Shown piece by piece: positions 63,172-64,000 of a stretch of DNA of 64,000 nucleotides. Location: assembly GCF_012927355.1 (NCBI RefSeq), contig NZ_JABBGK010000001.1, positions 1,730,649 through 1,794,648 on the forward strand, given 5' to 3'. The notes beneath the pieces are model-generated. The model was not told the origin of the DNA, made no database searches, and saw only the letters and a list, made by a program, of their open reading frames with translations. This stretch comes from Rhizobium terricola. Its GTDB lineage: Bacteria > Pseudomonadota > Alphaproteobacteria > Rhizobiales > Rhizobiaceae. How positions within the stretch are numbered: the stretch's first letter is position 1; each line of letters starts with the position of its first letter. The translations under genes were made by a program, and so were the position numbers.

Positions 63172-63708
63172 TCAGCTCTTTGAAAGCTCGGTCAGGCGGT
63201 CGAGAGCGGCCTTGAAGCCCTTCAGGGAAATGGCAAGGTTGACCGGCTGGTTGGGCTGGATCGAGGTGGCGGTGACGTTGAGGGCGGCGGCGGCCGAAAG
63301 AGCGGCGACGTTCTCGGTGGTAAACGTCACGGGCAGGATGCAGCCGGTCGGCAGGCAGGTGGAGAATGTCAGCGCCGGGAGCGGCGGATTGCTGTCGATC
63401 TTCAGCGTGGCGCCGGCATCGAGCTTGAGGCCGAAGGGCAACGCCAGAACGCCGGCCACGCCGCCATCCTTGGCCGGCTGCAGCTCGATGGCAAGAACGC
63501 GCTGGCCGTCCTGCTGCTGCTGGACCTGCGCCATGGAGCAGATCTTGCCGTTCTGAACGACGCCGCAGGTGACGCGCCAGTCCTGATAGGTCTCCTGCAG
63601 GGAGCTCGCGCCGCCGGGCAATGTCGCCGGGGCTGCATCCTGCGCGAAGACGGGGGCTGCGGTAAGCAGCGGCAGCAGGGACAGGGCCGCGGTGGTGAAC
63701 TTGTGCAT
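63172..63708 (-). CDS. invasion-associated locus B (IalB) family protein
   Basis: This 178-residue secreted protein has a signal peptide (MHKFTTAALSLLPLLTAAPVFA) and the IalB pattern: YQDWRVTCGVVQNGKICSMAQVQQQ, LPFGLKLDAGATLKID, and FSTCLPTGCILPVTF with paired cysteines. IalB proteins are periplasmic or surface proteins, first linked to Bartonella invasion, and are widespread in Rhizobiales. AGGAAGAG precedes the chosen ATG at 63708. It follows the TpsB-like gene by 37 bases and is probably co-transcribed with it. Confidence 0.92.
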   Translation of the reverse strand: MHKFTTAALSLLPLLTAAPVFAQDAAPATLPGGASSLQETYQDWRVTCGVVQNGKICSMAQVQQQQDGQRVLAIELQPAKDGGVAGVLALPFGLKLDAGATLKIDSNPPLPALTFSTCLPTGCILPVTFTTENVAALSAAAALNVTATSIQPNQPVNLAISLKGFKAALDRLTELSKS

Positions 63709-63745
63709 GCTTGGTACTCTTCCTTTGGCGATTGCAGGTGGCGCG

Positions 63746-64000
63746 TCAGTAGCGCGCGGAAAGCCTGATCTTGAAATCCATGTCGCCCGCTTCGCGGCCA
63801 CCCTCGTCGACGAGCGCGATGGCCGCGGTCATGTTCAGGCTGAAATTGCTGGCGATATCGTAGTCAATGCCGGCGCCGGTGCTGGCGAGCAAAAGCCCCT
63901 CCTCCGCCGCCTTGTCGCGGCCGAAGCCGAGGTCGAGGAAGGCAAACGGCGACAGCCGGTCCTGGCCGGTCGGCGAAACGACGGGAGAGCGCAGCTCGTT
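63746..64000 (-). CDS. C-terminus of a ShlB/FhaC-type (TpsB) outer-membrane transporter, partial
   Basis: The minus-strand frame is open to the right window edge and ends in a stop at 63746. The 84 visible residues read PFAFLDLGFGRDKAA, LLASTGAGIDYDIASNFSLN and MDFKIRLSARY at the end. Amphipathic strands and a terminal aromatic residue fit the last strands of a 16-stranded two-partner secretion transporter. The N-terminal POTRA domains and the secreted partner would lie beyond 64000. Confidence 0.65.
   Translation of the reverse strand, partial: NELRSPVVSPTGQDRLSPFAFLDLGFGRDKAAEEGLLLASTGAGIDYDIASNFSLNMTAAIALVDEGGREAGDMDFKIRLSARY

Overview
The window looks like chromosome or chromid DNA of a high-GC alphaproteobacterium of the Rhizobiaceae type (Rhizobium, Agrobacterium, Ensifer or Shinella relatives). 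Pointers are the SDR-uvrC-pgsA-moaD-moaE gene order, an Omp25/RopB-type outer-membrane protein, an IalB-family protein, an abundance of TRAP, ABC and hydantoinase catabolic operons with adjacent IclR, LysR and AraC regulators, and overlapping ATGA or GTGA gene junctions. Species cannot be fixed from this text alone.

Layout. 1-7.1 kb: the 3' end of an omptin protease, a NUDIX hydrolase overlapping a molybdopterin oxidoreductase, rlmJ, a secreted small protein, RNase T2, a GST and an Omp25/RopB protein. 7.5-11.8 kb: core block SDR, uvrC, pgsA, moaD, moaE. 11.8-18.2 kb: a methyltransferase, an orphan LivH-type permease facing a CGNR zinc-finger regulator across a strong inverted repeat, a lipoprotein, ndk, an AraC regulator, a YbhB-like protein, a GST and a DinB-fold protein. 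18.2-20.0 kb: a decayed secreted-peptide gene and a putative Na+/H+ antiporter.

20.1-27.5 kb: a catabolic module made of a TRAP transporter (DctP, DctQ, DctM), acylating aldehyde dehydrogenase and 4-hydroxy-2-oxoacid aldolase, facing an FAD-linked 2-hydroxyacid dehydrogenase and an IclR regulator. Together they could import a 2,4-dihydroxy acid, oxidise it, cleave it and convert the aldehyde to acyl-CoA. 27.5-29.0 kb is a gene graveyard with fragments of dinB, a CBS-domain protein and an acyl-CoA synthetase. 29.0-35.7 kb: a D-amino-acid or D-peptide module (M55 D-aminopeptidase, P1/DmpA peptidase, amino-acid ABC transporter, D-amino-acid aminotransferase, divergent LysR regulator with a T-N11-A box). 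35.8-42.7 kb: a Rieske oxygenase relic, then a hydantoin-type operon (hyuB, hyuA, NCS1 permease) with a divergent AraC regulator and a perfect 16-bp palindrome. 42.7-43.6 kb holds an integrase relic.

43.6-51.5 kb: a complete kdp high-affinity potassium system (small peptide, kdpF, A, B, C, D, E) with a two-copy direct repeat of 11-bp period upstream. 51.6-52.3 kb: a truncated IS3 orfA. 52.3-57.4 kb: an AcoR-like sigma-54 activator, its probable enhancer sites, a near-consensus -24/-12 promoter, a 2,3-butanediol-type dehydrogenase and a SnoaL-flavin monooxygenase fusion. 58.0-61.1 kb: a beta-helical autotransporter. 61.3-63.2 kb: a second decay zone (ORF with an in-frame stop, tRNA-like sequence, HipA C-terminal fragment, integrase catalytic half). 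The window ends in an IalB-family gene and the C-terminus of a probable outer-membrane TpsB/ShlB-type transporter.

The strongest leads for new biology are the AcoR/sigma-54 butanediol dehydrogenase-monooxygenase operon, the TRAP/aldolase/2-hydroxyacid dehydrogenase module and the CGNR/orphan LivH pair. No CRISPR array, rRNA or intact tRNA was seen.
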